Source: UMGS755 sp045597205
GTDB lineage: Bacteria; Bacillota; Clostridia; UBA1381; UBA9506
Assembly (NCBI GenBank): GCA_045597205.1
Contig: JAZODT010000028.1
Span: 1-39,456 of the forward strand
Length of the DNA: 39,456 bases
Direction of reading: 5' to 3'
This document shows, in pieces, positions 1-7,232 of this stretch. The first letter of the stretch is position 1; each line of letters begins with the position of its first letter. A model generated the notes under the pieces. It saw only the letters and a list, made by a program, of their open reading frames with translations, was not told where the DNA came from and ran no database searches. The position numbers and the translations under genes are program-made.

Positions 1-630
1 TTCAAAGTTAATATCAGACCATTTCAAAGCACATACTTCACCAATGCGAAGCCCTGTATATAAAGAAATAAGAATACCAATGTCAATCTTATCAGTAAGA
101 TAACTTTCAAGCTGTTGTTGTTCGATGGTGCTTAGTACACGCACTATTGACTTTTCCTTTTGTGGTAATTTAACTTTACTCCAAATGTTCATTATAAACC
201 CCTTATCTTCCGCACATTCTAAAGCTGATTTTAATATTGTAAATACTGTTTTAATTGTTGCAGATGATAATTCCAATTCATTGATAAATTCTTGCAGAAT
301 ATCTCCGTTTAATTTTTTCAGCGGTATATCCCCGATGTAGGGAATAATACTGTTTTTAATATGACTTTGATAAACTCTTCTTGTTGTGGATTTTATTGCA
401 CCTTGCGTATTTATCCAAATAGTAAGCCAATCACTTAATTTTACATTTGAGCTTGTTTTTGTCTGCCTTTTTTCAGTTTTACATTGTGCGAGTTTTTCTT
501 TAATTTCTGCATAGCTTTTAGAATAAATATATCCATAGACAGCCTTTCCAGAAGTATCATAATACTTTATGTATCTGCCTTCGTAACGACGATCTTTACG
601 CTTATAAATATTTTCGCCTCTGCGAGCCAT
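1..630 (-). CDS. tyrosine recombinase / integrase, 3' end cut by window edge
   Basis: Open for 210 codons from the ATG at 630 to base 1 without a stop, so the C-terminus lies outside the window. Residues 3-47 resemble the AP2-like arm-DNA-binding domain of ICE and phage integrases. Residues about 60-165 look like the SAM-like core-binding domain. The first catalytic box appears as TGLRIGE, with Arg195 as the first catalytic arginine; the later H-x-x-R and Tyr boxes are not visible. An AAAGGATG ribosome site precedes the start. It would catalyse site-specific integration or excision of a mobile element. Whether it is intact cannot be judged here. Confidence in the family is high. Confidence 0.88.
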   Translation of the reverse strand, partial: MARRGENIYKRKDRRYEGRYIKYYDTSGKAVYGYIYSKSYAEIKEKLAQCKTEKRQTKTSSNVKLSDWLTIWINTQGAIKSTTRRVYQSHIKNSIIPYIGDIPLKKLNGDILQEFINELELSSATIKTVFTILKSALECAEDKGFIMNIWSKVKLPQKEKSIVRVLSTIEQQQLESYLTDKIDIGILISLYTGLRIGEVCALKWSDINFE

Positions 631-718
631 AATAACACATCCTTTCTGTTGACTACAATTTTGACGGACATTTCAAAATTTTTCTTTGTACAAAAGGGAG
701 AAATTTCCGCTAAATACT

Positions 719-747
719 TGTTTTACCGACACTTCTGTGGTATAATC
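719..747 (+). promoter_or_regulatory. possible sigma-A promoter with no obvious gene downstream
   Basis: TTGTTT, a 17-base spacer, then TATAAT, reading right. No credible gene follows on this strand before the terminator hairpin at 935-966. If active it would make a short non-coding or antisense RNA of about 200 bases. Confidence 0.3.
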
Positions 748-934
748 AATTATATCATTGTAGTCGAATGTAAAATACAAATAGCGAAAATTTCAGCATT
801 TACGCCAAATTTCCCTTGTCCGTAAATATCTTGTTTACGGAAATTATAAGTTTGCAAACTTCTATTGTAATTCTAACAGATAGGTTGTCAATATACATTG
901 AGTATAAATTGAGCGATAATTGAACACATAAAAT

Positions 935-966
935 ATGCCCTGTGACTTTTTACGTTCACAGGGCAT
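935..966 (-). terminator. intrinsic terminator after the TnpV / secreted-protein pair
   Basis: Perfect 11-base stem ATGCCCTGTGA / TCACAGGGCAT with a 10-base loop. On the minus strand it is followed by ATATTTTATG, a modest U-tract. It lies 41 bases past the stop of the gene at 1007-1570. Confidence 0.65.
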
Positions 967-980
967 TGGTCTATTTAGGA

Positions 981-1005
981 TATGATATGATAGGATAGGA
1001 TAGGA
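981..1005. repeat. five-unit pentamer tandem repeat
   Basis: TATGA repeated twice, then TAGGA three times, directly after the stop codon of the leftward gene at 1007. A short microsatellite with no known function; part of it overlaps a 10-base inverted-repeat arm described in the findings. Confidence 0.75.
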
Positions 1006-1006
1006 T

Positions 1007-1570
1007 TTATTTTTTTGATTCTATCAGCAGTTTTCTTGCTATAGCAAATAGGCTATTGTCAACCGATGGTATATCTCGGTAGCAAGTGTCTTTTGCAAAT
1101 TCTTCATCGGGGTTAAATGCAAGATTTACGGATTGATATATTTTTACTCTTGCGTTAAATTCAGCTTTTGCATAATCAATCTCGCCGTTTGCATACTGCG
1201 TGATAACCTCCGCAATTATAGTTCTGACTTTTTCTTCGTTTTCTATGTAGAAATTAGGTCTTAAATACATATCTCTGTATTGGAATATTGCATTATTTGC
1301 AATAGCTGTAAGTTCTCCGTAGCTGTAACCACTTGTCTGTCCGTTAAGCCATGCATTGAAGAATATGCGGTTTGATTTAGCTTTCGCATCTGCAAATCCC
1401 ATACCATTTTTAACCTCGTCCAAAATTCCGCTGATAAAACTTTCTGCAACTGTAATTTGGTGTTCCGTTGCATTACAAGGTGCTGATTCTCTCGGAACGG
1501 GAGCAGCATTTACTGTAACTGCACTTGCTATTATAGATATTGTTATTAAAATTATAGATAACTTTTTCAT
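1007..1570 (-). CDS. small secreted protein of unknown function
   Basis: 187 residues. Residues 1-22 form a clear Sec signal peptide: a KK start, a hydrophobic core of I, L, A and V, and a likely cut near VNA-AP. The mature part is mostly helical and polar and holds two cysteines (about 32 and 163) that could form a disulfide after export. No family was recognised. The start has GGAGG 9 bases upstream, and its ATG overlaps the stop of the TnpV-like gene as ATGA, so the two are probably translated together. It may be mobile-element cargo. Function unknown. Confidence 0.75.
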   Translation of the reverse strand: MKKLSIILITISIIASAVTVNAAPVPRESAPCNATEHQITVAESFISGILDEVKNGMGFADAKAKSNRIFFNAWLNGQTSGYSYGELTAIANNAIFQYRDMYLRPNFYIENEEKVRTIIAEVITQYANGEIDYAKAEFNARVKIYQSVNLAFNPDEEFAKDTCYRDIPSVDNSLFAIARKLLIESKK

Positions 1571-1950
1571 TCTTCAAAACCTCCGTATACATATTCACGC
1601 ATTATGACTTCTTCTACTCGGTTGCGAATATTGTTCATCTTCTGAACCCAAGCCATTTGGTCTGTTGCTTTTAGCTGTTCCGTAACGCCCTCTTGCTCTG
1701 CTATTTTTGTAATCATATCTTTCAAACAGCTATGACAAGTTTCGTCTATCTCTGCAAGGTGTTCAAACAATTTGCCTTCCATAAAAAGAATTGTGTAATA
1801 GGATTTGTGATGTTCTTTTAAGAATGTTTTTCGTAAATTTCCGTATTTACCGATATTATACTTCTTTGTGTCGGGTACTGCGATATTAGGAATATAGTAA
1901 TCACCAACTTTTGTATATGTTCCGCCGTTTTGTTCAAATATTGATTTCAT
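1567..1950 (-). CDS. TnpV-like mobile-element protein
   Basis: 127 residues from the ATG at 1950, chosen because GGAGG lies 8 bases upstream; an in-frame ATG 15 bases earlier contains the ribosome site itself. The opening MKSIFEQNGGTYTKVGDYYI and the later ITEQLK and MNNIR segments match what is known of TnpV, a small accessory protein of clostridial mobilizable transposons whose biochemical role is unclear. It contains one C-x-x-C (CHSC). It is followed by an overlapping gene for a secreted protein and lies 1.3 kb upstream of the integrase. Family assignment is from recall of the conserved N-terminus. Confidence 0.8.
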   Translation of the reverse strand: MKSIFEQNGGTYTKVGDYYIPNIAVPDTKKYNIGKYGNLRKTFLKEHHKSYYTILFMEGKLFEHLAEIDETCHSCLKDMITKIAEQEGVTEQLKATDQMAWVQKMNNIRNRVEEVIMREYVYGGFEE

Positions 1951-2073
1951 TGTAAAATCCTCCAAATTTTAATTTTCTACAATATCATATCAATCCGGCT
2001 GTATAACACATTTTTACCTTTCTTCCTTATCGTCATTTAACATCTGTGACGCCCTTTTTAAAATCATATTAAA

Positions 2074-3072
2074 TTACTGATTAATTTTAAGGGTTCCACC
2101 CTCAACTACAGCTTCCTGACCAATCAATTCATTAAAGAATGTGTGGGGAACATAGGTCAGTTCGCCAATTAAGGTTGCACCTGCTTCTGCGTTTCTTGCC
2201 ACCTGGTCTAACACAACCTTAATGTTCTGCTCACCTTTAGCAACTAAAACGCTTCTTTCTGCACCATTCCAGGTTACGGTATAACCCAATTTTTCACTAA
2301 TAGAACGAATGGGTAACATCAGGTTTTCGCCAATAAATTCAACCTTGGCATCTAATGCTTCACCATTAACAACCACTTTTGTTACATCTGTAATAGAAGC
2401 TTCTGCTTCTACTGCCTGAGGCAGTAACATAATCTGTGTGGGGTTAGCCTGTGCCGGAATGCTCATGGTCATAACCTCTGCCCAAACCAAAATTTCGCTA
2501 CCCTCTTTAATATCGCTGGCGGTCACAATATTTCTGGTTCTATAAGGCATAACGGCTACATCTTTTGCCATGTTAAAAATAAATTCGCCATCTGCACTTT
2601 CAATGCTGTAGCCCTCTTCGCTTTCTGTAATAGAACCAACCACTGCATACATGGGCAGAACAGCCTGTTCGCTATCTGCAATAATAATCACTTTTGCAAA
2701 GCTCTGAGGCGGCAGGCTAAAGGTAGCTGCCATGTTATGATAAACTCTCACGCCCGCACCCTTTGCACAATCTGCTAAAGAAGCCGGTGTGCCATCCGCT
2801 TTAATGATAACCGTTTCTTCACCAATGTTAAAGCGTTTTGCTTCTTCCATTGTTTCGCCTAACACAATGTAACTTTCTTCTTCAGACAGTTCAGAAATGG
2901 TGCCCTCTGTCATTGTGTAGGTGGGGATATGTTCTTCAATTGTTGCCACTGCTTCTACATCCTCAGAAATTAATACGGGGGTGTTTGCAACGTCATCTGC
3001 AAATACACAAGCAGTGCTCAGGCTCATTGCCAGAGTCAGAATCGCTGCTAAAAATCTCATTTTGTTGTTCAT
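2074..3072 (-). CDS. secreted protein with copper-amine-oxidase N-terminal-like domain
   Basis: 332 residues. Residues 1-25 are a signal peptide ending near VFA. The middle (about 45-225) is made of beta-rich repeats. The last 100 residues carry the pattern of the copper amine oxidase N-terminal-like domain (VVVNG, LMLPIRSISEKLGYTVTWNG, LTYVPHTFFNELIG). This domain is common in clostridial surface proteins and has no amine oxidase activity by itself. An AGGAGG site lies 9 bases before the ATG. It is divergent from gpr and monocistronic as far as can be seen. Likely an envelope-associated protein; the exact role is unknown. Confidence 0.85.
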   Translation of the reverse strand: MNNKMRFLAAILTLAMSLSTACVFADDVANTPVLISEDVEAVATIEEHIPTYTMTEGTISELSEEESYIVLGETMEEAKRFNIGEETVIIKADGTPASLADCAKGAGVRVYHNMAATFSLPPQSFAKVIIIADSEQAVLPMYAVVGSITESEEGYSIESADGEFIFNMAKDVAVMPYRTRNIVTASDIKEGSEILVWAEVMTMSIPAQANPTQIMLLPQAVEAEASITDVTKVVVNGEALDAKVEFIGENLMLPIRSISEKLGYTVTWNGAERSVLVAKGEQNIKVVLDQVARNAEAGATLIGELTYVPHTFFNELIGQEAVVEGGTLKINQ

Positions 3073-3144
3073 GTTTTGTTTCCTCCTGTTTTTTATGTAA
3101 TTTGTTTTACGTTTATTTAGACGGGGCTTTTTTATAAAAGTTCC

Positions 3145-3174
3145 GTATATTTTAAAAATTTTTTTAAAATACTA
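3145..3174 (+). promoter_or_regulatory. possible sigma-G/sigma-F type promoter for gpr
   Basis: GTATA at 3145-3149, an 18-base spacer, then AATACTA at 3168-3174. This fits the forespore sigma-G consensus (GNATR, 17-18 bases, CATNNTA) except for one base. It ends about 26 bases before the gpr start, which is where a forespore promoter would be expected. Confidence 0.45.
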
Positions 3175-3199
3175 AAAAAAATTGTTTTTGGAGGATATT

Positions 3200-4165
3200 A
3201 TGACGCAAATCCGTACTGATTTAGCCATTGAAATTCATGAAATGCTCACCGAAGCGGCTACAGAACTTTCCGGCGTAACTGTGCATAAAGAGGAAAAACA
3301 AAAAGCCTTAATTTCACGGGTAAAAATTGATTCTTTGCGGGCACAAACCCAAATGGGTCGGCCCATTGGTAATTATATTACTATAGAATTTCCTGATGTA
3401 AACATTGCAGAGGGCAAAGAATATGAAGCTTTGTGCCGTATTGTAGCTGATGAGCTCTCGAGCCTGTTGCCATTAAAAGAAAAAAGCAACGTGCTAGTTG
3501 TGGGCTTGGGCAACTGGAACATCACACCGGATGCCTTAGGTCCCAGTGTTATTTCTAAATTAATGGTCACCCGTCATCTTTTGGAGTACATTCCCGACCA
3601 AATTGATGAGGGCATTCGTCCTGTGTGCGCCATCTCCCCCGGTGTACTTGGCATTACCGGCATGGAAACTGGCGAGGTCATTCGGGGGATAACGGACAAA
3701 ATTCGCCCTGATGCTGTGATTGTGATTGATGCTTTAGCTGCCCGCAGCATGGACAGAATCAGCACCACGATTCAACTTTGCGATACAGGCATCAGCCCCG
3801 GTGCCGGTGTGGGAAACAACCGCAAAGCCTTGGATAAAAGCAGCTTAGGCGTACCAGTAATTGCCATTGGCGTGCCTACGGTTATCGATGCCGCCACCAT
3901 TACGGCAGACACCTTGCAAATGGCCGCAGACACTGAAAAAACAAAAGAAAACAGCAAGCTCTACGAAGTGCTTGCTGATATAGACCGCGATGAACAATAT
4001 TCCATTTTAAAACAAGCTTTGCCGGAAAATTTAAACGGCTTTATCGTTACCCCCAAGGATATTGACCTTTTCATTGAGCGGGTGGCCAAGGTCGTGGCAA
4101 ACGGCATTAACCTTTCTTTGCACAAGGACATTACTTTTCAGGATATCGCCGCTTACACCTCTTAA
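3200..4165 (+). CDS. gpr: GPR germination (spore) protease
   Basis: 321 residues from the ATG at 3200, with GGAGG 5 bases upstream; an upstream TTG frame extension has no ribosome site. GPR is made as a zymogen in the forespore and degrades the DNA-binding small acid-soluble proteins at germination. The family RTDLA motif starts at residue 5, which would leave almost no propeptide. GNWNITPDALGP carries Asp111 and VIVIDALAAR carries Asp177. Their 66-residue spacing equals that of the two essential aspartates (127 and 193) described for the B. megaterium enzyme. The 3' end overlaps the convergent hydE by 4 bases. This is strong evidence for a spore former. Confidence 0.96.
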   Translation: MTQIRTDLAIEIHEMLTEAATELSGVTVHKEEKQKALISRVKIDSLRAQTQMGRPIGNYITIEFPDVNIAEGKEYEALCRIVADELSSLLPLKEKSNVLVVGLGNWNITPDALGPSVISKLMVTRHLLEYIPDQIDEGIRPVCAISPGVLGITGMETGEVIRGITDKIRPDAVIVIDALAARSMDRISTTIQLCDTGISPGAGVGNNRKALDKSSLGVPVIAIGVPTVIDAATITADTLQMAADTEKTKENSKLYEVLADIDRDEQYSILKQALPENLNGFIVTPKDIDLFIERVAKVVANGINLSLHKDITFQDIAAYTS

Positions 4166-5202
4166 AACCCTTTATAATCGCCGCGGGCGGTCACTGTGCG
4201 ATAACCGATTTTTGCAAGGCGTGCATCTAAAGCATCCCTTGCCTCCGCCGCCTCGGCACCGTCTGATAGCTTATTGTTATATAAACTATAATCCTTGCGA
4301 TGCATATTAGGCGATAAATTGGGCATGACAACATTGGCACCACTTAAAATAGCTTGTTCCCGTCCTCCCTCGGTTAACGTACCAACTGCTGTTGTAGCAG
4401 GCATTAGCGCATAGGGATGAGCCAAACGCAAAAGGGCAATTAAAAACAGTGTTAAATCCAAATCCCCCGCTGGCTTGTTGCCAAAGGGGGTATCTTTATG
4501 GGGAATAAACGGCCCAATGCCAATCATTTGCGGTTTTAATGCTTCAATAAATAACAAATCACTACACAGCGTATCCACTGTTTGATAGGGAGACCCCACC
4601 ATAAAACCGGTGCCTACCTGAAACCCTATCTCTTTTAAATCCCATAGACATCGTTTTCGCTCCGCTAAAAAAACGCCTTCAGGATGGAGCTTGTTATAAT
4701 GTTCTTCATCTGCGGTTTCGTGCCTGAGTAGATAGCGGTCGGCCCCGGCATCAAAAAACTGCTGATAAACTTGACGTGGACGTTCCCCCACTGATAAGGT
4801 CACCGCACAATCGGAATATCTTTTTTTAATTTCCTGCACCACAGCGCAAAGACCTTCGTCTGAAAAGCCGCCATCCTCACCACCCTGCAAAACAAAGGTG
4901 CGAAAACCCAGAGCATAACCGTTTTCACAGCAAGAAAATATTTCTTCATCTGTCAGCCGATAACGGTGACACAAAGTGTTACTCCGTCTGAGGCCGCAAT
5001 AATAGCAATCCCGTTTGCAGATGTTGGTAAACTCAATCAAACCGCGGATGTAAATATCCGTTCCGAAGTTTGAAACTGCAACGGTGCGAGCCAACTCACG
5101 GGCATACTGCTCCAGTTCCCCGGTTCTGCCTAAAAGCAAGGCTTTATATTCTTCTCTTGTTAAACTGTGTTCTGTCTTCAGCTTATCAATGAATTGTTTC
5201 AT
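4162..5202 (-). CDS. hydE: [FeFe]-hydrogenase maturation radical SAM enzyme HydE
   Basis: 346 residues, the usual length. The radical-SAM cluster motif C-x3-C-x2-C is CKRDCYYC (Cys62, 66, 69), inside the HydE-type context IRGLIEFTNICKRDCYYCG. A TIM-barrel pattern follows, with LQGGEDGG, TLSVGERP and GIGPFIPHKDTPF, all typical of HydE. HydE helps build the dithiomethylamine-bridged diiron subcluster of [FeFe] hydrogenases. HydF, HydG and the hydrogenase are not in this window. It is the last gene of the pdxK-mnmA-hydE unit, with only 3 bases between it and mnmA. Its stop overlaps the end of gpr. Confidence 0.94.
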   Translation of the reverse strand: MKQFIDKLKTEHSLTREEYKALLLGRTGELEQYARELARTVAVSNFGTDIYIRGLIEFTNICKRDCYYCGLRRSNTLCHRYRLTDEEIFSCCENGYALGFRTFVLQGGEDGGFSDEGLCAVVQEIKKRYSDCAVTLSVGERPRQVYQQFFDAGADRYLLRHETADEEHYNKLHPEGVFLAERKRCLWDLKEIGFQVGTGFMVGSPYQTVDTLCSDLLFIEALKPQMIGIGPFIPHKDTPFGNKPAGDLDLTLFLIALLRLAHPYALMPATTAVGTLTEGGREQAILSGANVVMPNLSPNMHRKDYSLYNNKLSDGAEAAEARDALDARLAKIGYRTVTARGDYKGF

Positions 5203-5205
5203 TTT

Positions 5206-6234
5206 TTATTCTCCACCAATAATGGTACCGCCGCCAACAACTACTTCTCCATCATAAAACACCATAGCCTGACCTGGTGTAGCTGCCCGCTGAGGCTCTT
5301 TAAATTCTGCCACAACACCTTGTTCTGTTATATGCAAAGCGGCCTCTGCTTCTTTTTGGCTATAACGGGTTTTGGCTGTTACTTTCATCCCCTCTGTCGG
5401 CTTCTCACACGCAATCCAATTTACTCTGTCTGCCACTATCCGTTTAGTAAATAATTTTTCTTCTGCGCCAAGCACAACTGTATTATCAATGGCATTTTTA
5501 GAAAGCACAAAAGCCGGCGTCCCTAACGCAATGCCTAAACCTTTGCGTTGACCCACTGTGTAACGGATAATACCCTGATGCTGACCTAAACAAATGCCGG
5601 CTTCATTAACAAAATTGCCTGCGGGATAAGGTTTGCCCCTGTAATTTTCTAAAAAGCCGGCATAATTACCATCCGGCACAAAACATATATCCTGACTATC
5701 CGGCTTATTAGCACTAAATAAACCGATACTTCTTGCAATTTCTCTGATTTCTGTTTTGGTTAAATCCCCCAGCGGAAATAGGGTGCGTGACAGTTGATGT
5801 TGATTTAACCGGTATAACATATAGGTCTGGTCTTTCGCCCTGTCTTTTCCTCTTAGCAGCAAAGTTCTGCCGCTACCTGTATCCTTTTTTACAGTCGCAT
5901 AATGACCGGTGGCTAAATAGTCCTGCCCCTGCTCTAATGCCTTATCTAATAAAACGCCAAATTTTATCAGCAGATTACATACAATGCAGGGATTCGGCGT
6001 TTCGCCCCGCTCATAGCTTTGCGCAAACTCTTCAATCACAAGACGGCGAAAGGCTTCCTGCTCACGAAATTCATAAAAAGGAATGTTTAAAAATTCGGCA
6101 GATTTTTGAGCATCCGATTGTGCTGGCCCTGTTAAATGAAGGGTTGCGCCAGAAACGGTATGGCCAGCTTGCTTTAACAAATATGCCGCAACAGAACTAT
6201 CTACACCACCGGAAAGTGCGGTCATCACCTTCAT
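5206..6234 (-). CDS. mnmA: tRNA-specific 2-thiouridylase MnmA
   Basis: 342 residues, slightly short for the family (about 360). The PP-loop SGGVDSS is at 8-14. The catalytic cysteines fit Cys86 in NPCIVCN and Cys184 in SQDICFV. ATGHYA and GQRKGLG are typical MnmA blocks. It adenylates the wobble U34 of tRNA Lys, Glu and Gln, and installs sulfur delivered by a cysteine desulfurase. The 5' end overlaps pdxK by ATGA, so translation is probably coupled. A PLP-salvage kinase beside a thiolation enzyme may be linked through the PLP-dependent sulfur donor, but that is inference. Confidence 0.95.
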   Translation of the reverse strand: MKVMTALSGGVDSSVAAYLLKQAGHTVSGATLHLTGPAQSDAQKSAEFLNIPFYEFREQEAFRRLVIEEFAQSYERGETPNPCIVCNLLIKFGVLLDKALEQGQDYLATGHYATVKKDTGSGRTLLLRGKDRAKDQTYMLYRLNQHQLSRTLFPLGDLTKTEIREIARSIGLFSANKPDSQDICFVPDGNYAGFLENYRGKPYPAGNFVNEAGICLGQHQGIIRYTVGQRKGLGIALGTPAFVLSKNAIDNTVVLGAEEKLFTKRIVADRVNWIACEKPTEGMKVTAKTRYSQKEAEAALHITEQGVVAEFKEPQRAATPGQAMVFYDGEVVVGGGTIIGGE

Positions 6235-7088
6235 TTCGGTCCCTCCTTCAGCATATTAATAAGCACCGGAATATTATATTCAAAATTAACACCATAGCGC
6301 AAATCTTTGTCCATCATTTTTGTTGTTTGAATGGATAAAACTGTATAATCCGCTGCAATGCCTGCAGCCTTTGACAAAGAAAAACCCTTGAGCAATGCCG
6401 CCAGCAAAGAGCTAGCATATACATCGCCGGTGCCATGATACATGCCGTCAACCTTTTGCCGCAGAATAATCTCACGCTTACCCGTGGGACCGTCTAAGGT
6501 GGCAGCCCCTAACTTTTCTTCATCAAAATGGACGCCGGTTAATACAATCTGCCCGGGGCAAATTTTTGAAAGTCCATCTAATAACCGATTAATTTCCGAC
6601 TGGGTATAAGGGCCGGATTGATAGGCTTCATCTAATAAAAGATAAGCCTCTGTCATATTGGGCACAATCACATCTGCCTGCTGGCAAAGCGCTCGCATTG
6701 TCGGCGGAAAATCATGAGAAAACACAGAATATAACTGACCGTTATCACCCATCACCGGATCCACCAACACCAAGGTGTTTTCCTTAGCAATCATATCCAG
6801 CACCTGACAAATCATGCCTGTTTGCTCCACCGATCCTAAGAAGCCTGTATATACACAGTCAAAGTCAATGCTAAGAGATTTCCAATGCTCTGCAACAGGT
6901 AAAATATCCTCTGTTAAATCCCTATAGGTATAGCCAGAAAAACCGCCAGTATGCGTTGAAAGCACTGCCGTGGGAATGCAACAAACCTCGTTGCCCGCTG
7001 CCGACAACACCGGAAGCACTACCGTGAGAGAGCATTTACCAAAACATGAGATATCATGAATGGCGGCTACTCTTTTTTGTTTTTCCAT
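6231..7088 (-). CDS. pyridoxal/pyridoxamine kinase (ribokinase-like)
   Basis: 285 residues from the ATG at 7088, chosen because AAAGGA lies 9 bases upstream; the in-frame upstream ATG lies between the promoter -10 and the ribosome site. It begins with AAIHDISCFGKCSLT, typical of PdxK/PdxY-type kinases. Later it shows LVDPVMGDNG, VPNMTEA and the catalytic loop VDGMYHGTGDVYAS, whose GTGD aspartate acts as base. It phosphorylates vitamin B6 vitamers to PLP or PMP in the cytosol. It is the first gene of the operon with mnmA and hydE, driven by the promoter at 7128-7156. PdxK versus PdxY cannot be settled by eye. Confidence 0.9.
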   Translation of the reverse strand: MEKQKRVAAIHDISCFGKCSLTVVLPVLSAAGNEVCCIPTAVLSTHTGGFSGYTYRDLTEDILPVAEHWKSLSIDFDCVYTGFLGSVEQTGMICQVLDMIAKENTLVLVDPVMGDNGQLYSVFSHDFPPTMRALCQQADVIVPNMTEAYLLLDEAYQSGPYTQSEINRLLDGLSKICPGQIVLTGVHFDEEKLGAATLDGPTGKREIILRQKVDGMYHGTGDVYASSLLAALLKGFSLSKAAGIAADYTVLSIQTTKMMDKDLRYGVNFEYNIPVLINMLKEGPK

Positions 7089-7127
7089 GAAGACCAATCC
7101 TTTCGGGAATATTTCTCGTATCACTTT

Positions 7128-7156
7128 ATTATATCTGCTTGCAAACCGTTTGTCAA
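7128..7156 (-). promoter_or_regulatory. sigma-A promoter of pdxK-mnmA-hydE
   Basis: On the minus strand: TTGACA (7151-7156), a 17-base spacer, TATAAT (7128-7133). A perfect consensus pair. It interlocks with the rightward prfA promoter: each -35 lies in the other's spacer. Confidence 0.8.
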
Positions 7157-7167
7157 TATGATATAAT
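7139..7167 (+). promoter_or_regulatory. sigma-A promoter of prfA
   Basis: TTGCAA (7139-7144), a 17-base spacer, TATAAT (7162-7167), about 65 bases before the prfA start. It overlaps the divergent pdxK promoter. Confidence 0.75.
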
Positions 7168-7232
7168 GTAGGCAGATTGTCAAATGAACTGCATACTATA
7201 TTTTGGGCTACATCATAATAAGGAGTACATAC

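Larger units (their letters stand above)
631..1006. other. non-coding region with repeats between integrase and secreted-protein gene
   Basis: No convincing gene is present. It holds an imperfect direct repeat (701-729 and 807-841, both carrying AAATTTCC and a TAAATA-CTTGTTT core) and a hairpin TCCGTAAA/TTTACGGA at 819-841. A separated inverted repeat GACTACAAT (651-659) / ATTGTAGTC (757-765) is also present. A rightward promoter-like pair, a terminator hairpin and a pentamer repeat are listed separately. The repeats could be integrase or excisionase arm sites or operators, which is an inference from their position beside the integrase start. Confidence 0.5.

Noticed and set aside
484..825. 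113-codon rightward open frame
   Set aside because: It is antisense to the integrase N-terminus, AT-biased and low-complexity hydrophobic, without a ribosome site.
981..1005. Pentamer repeats as a CRISPR or iteron array
   Set aside because: Units are only 5 bases with no spacers, and no cas genes are present.
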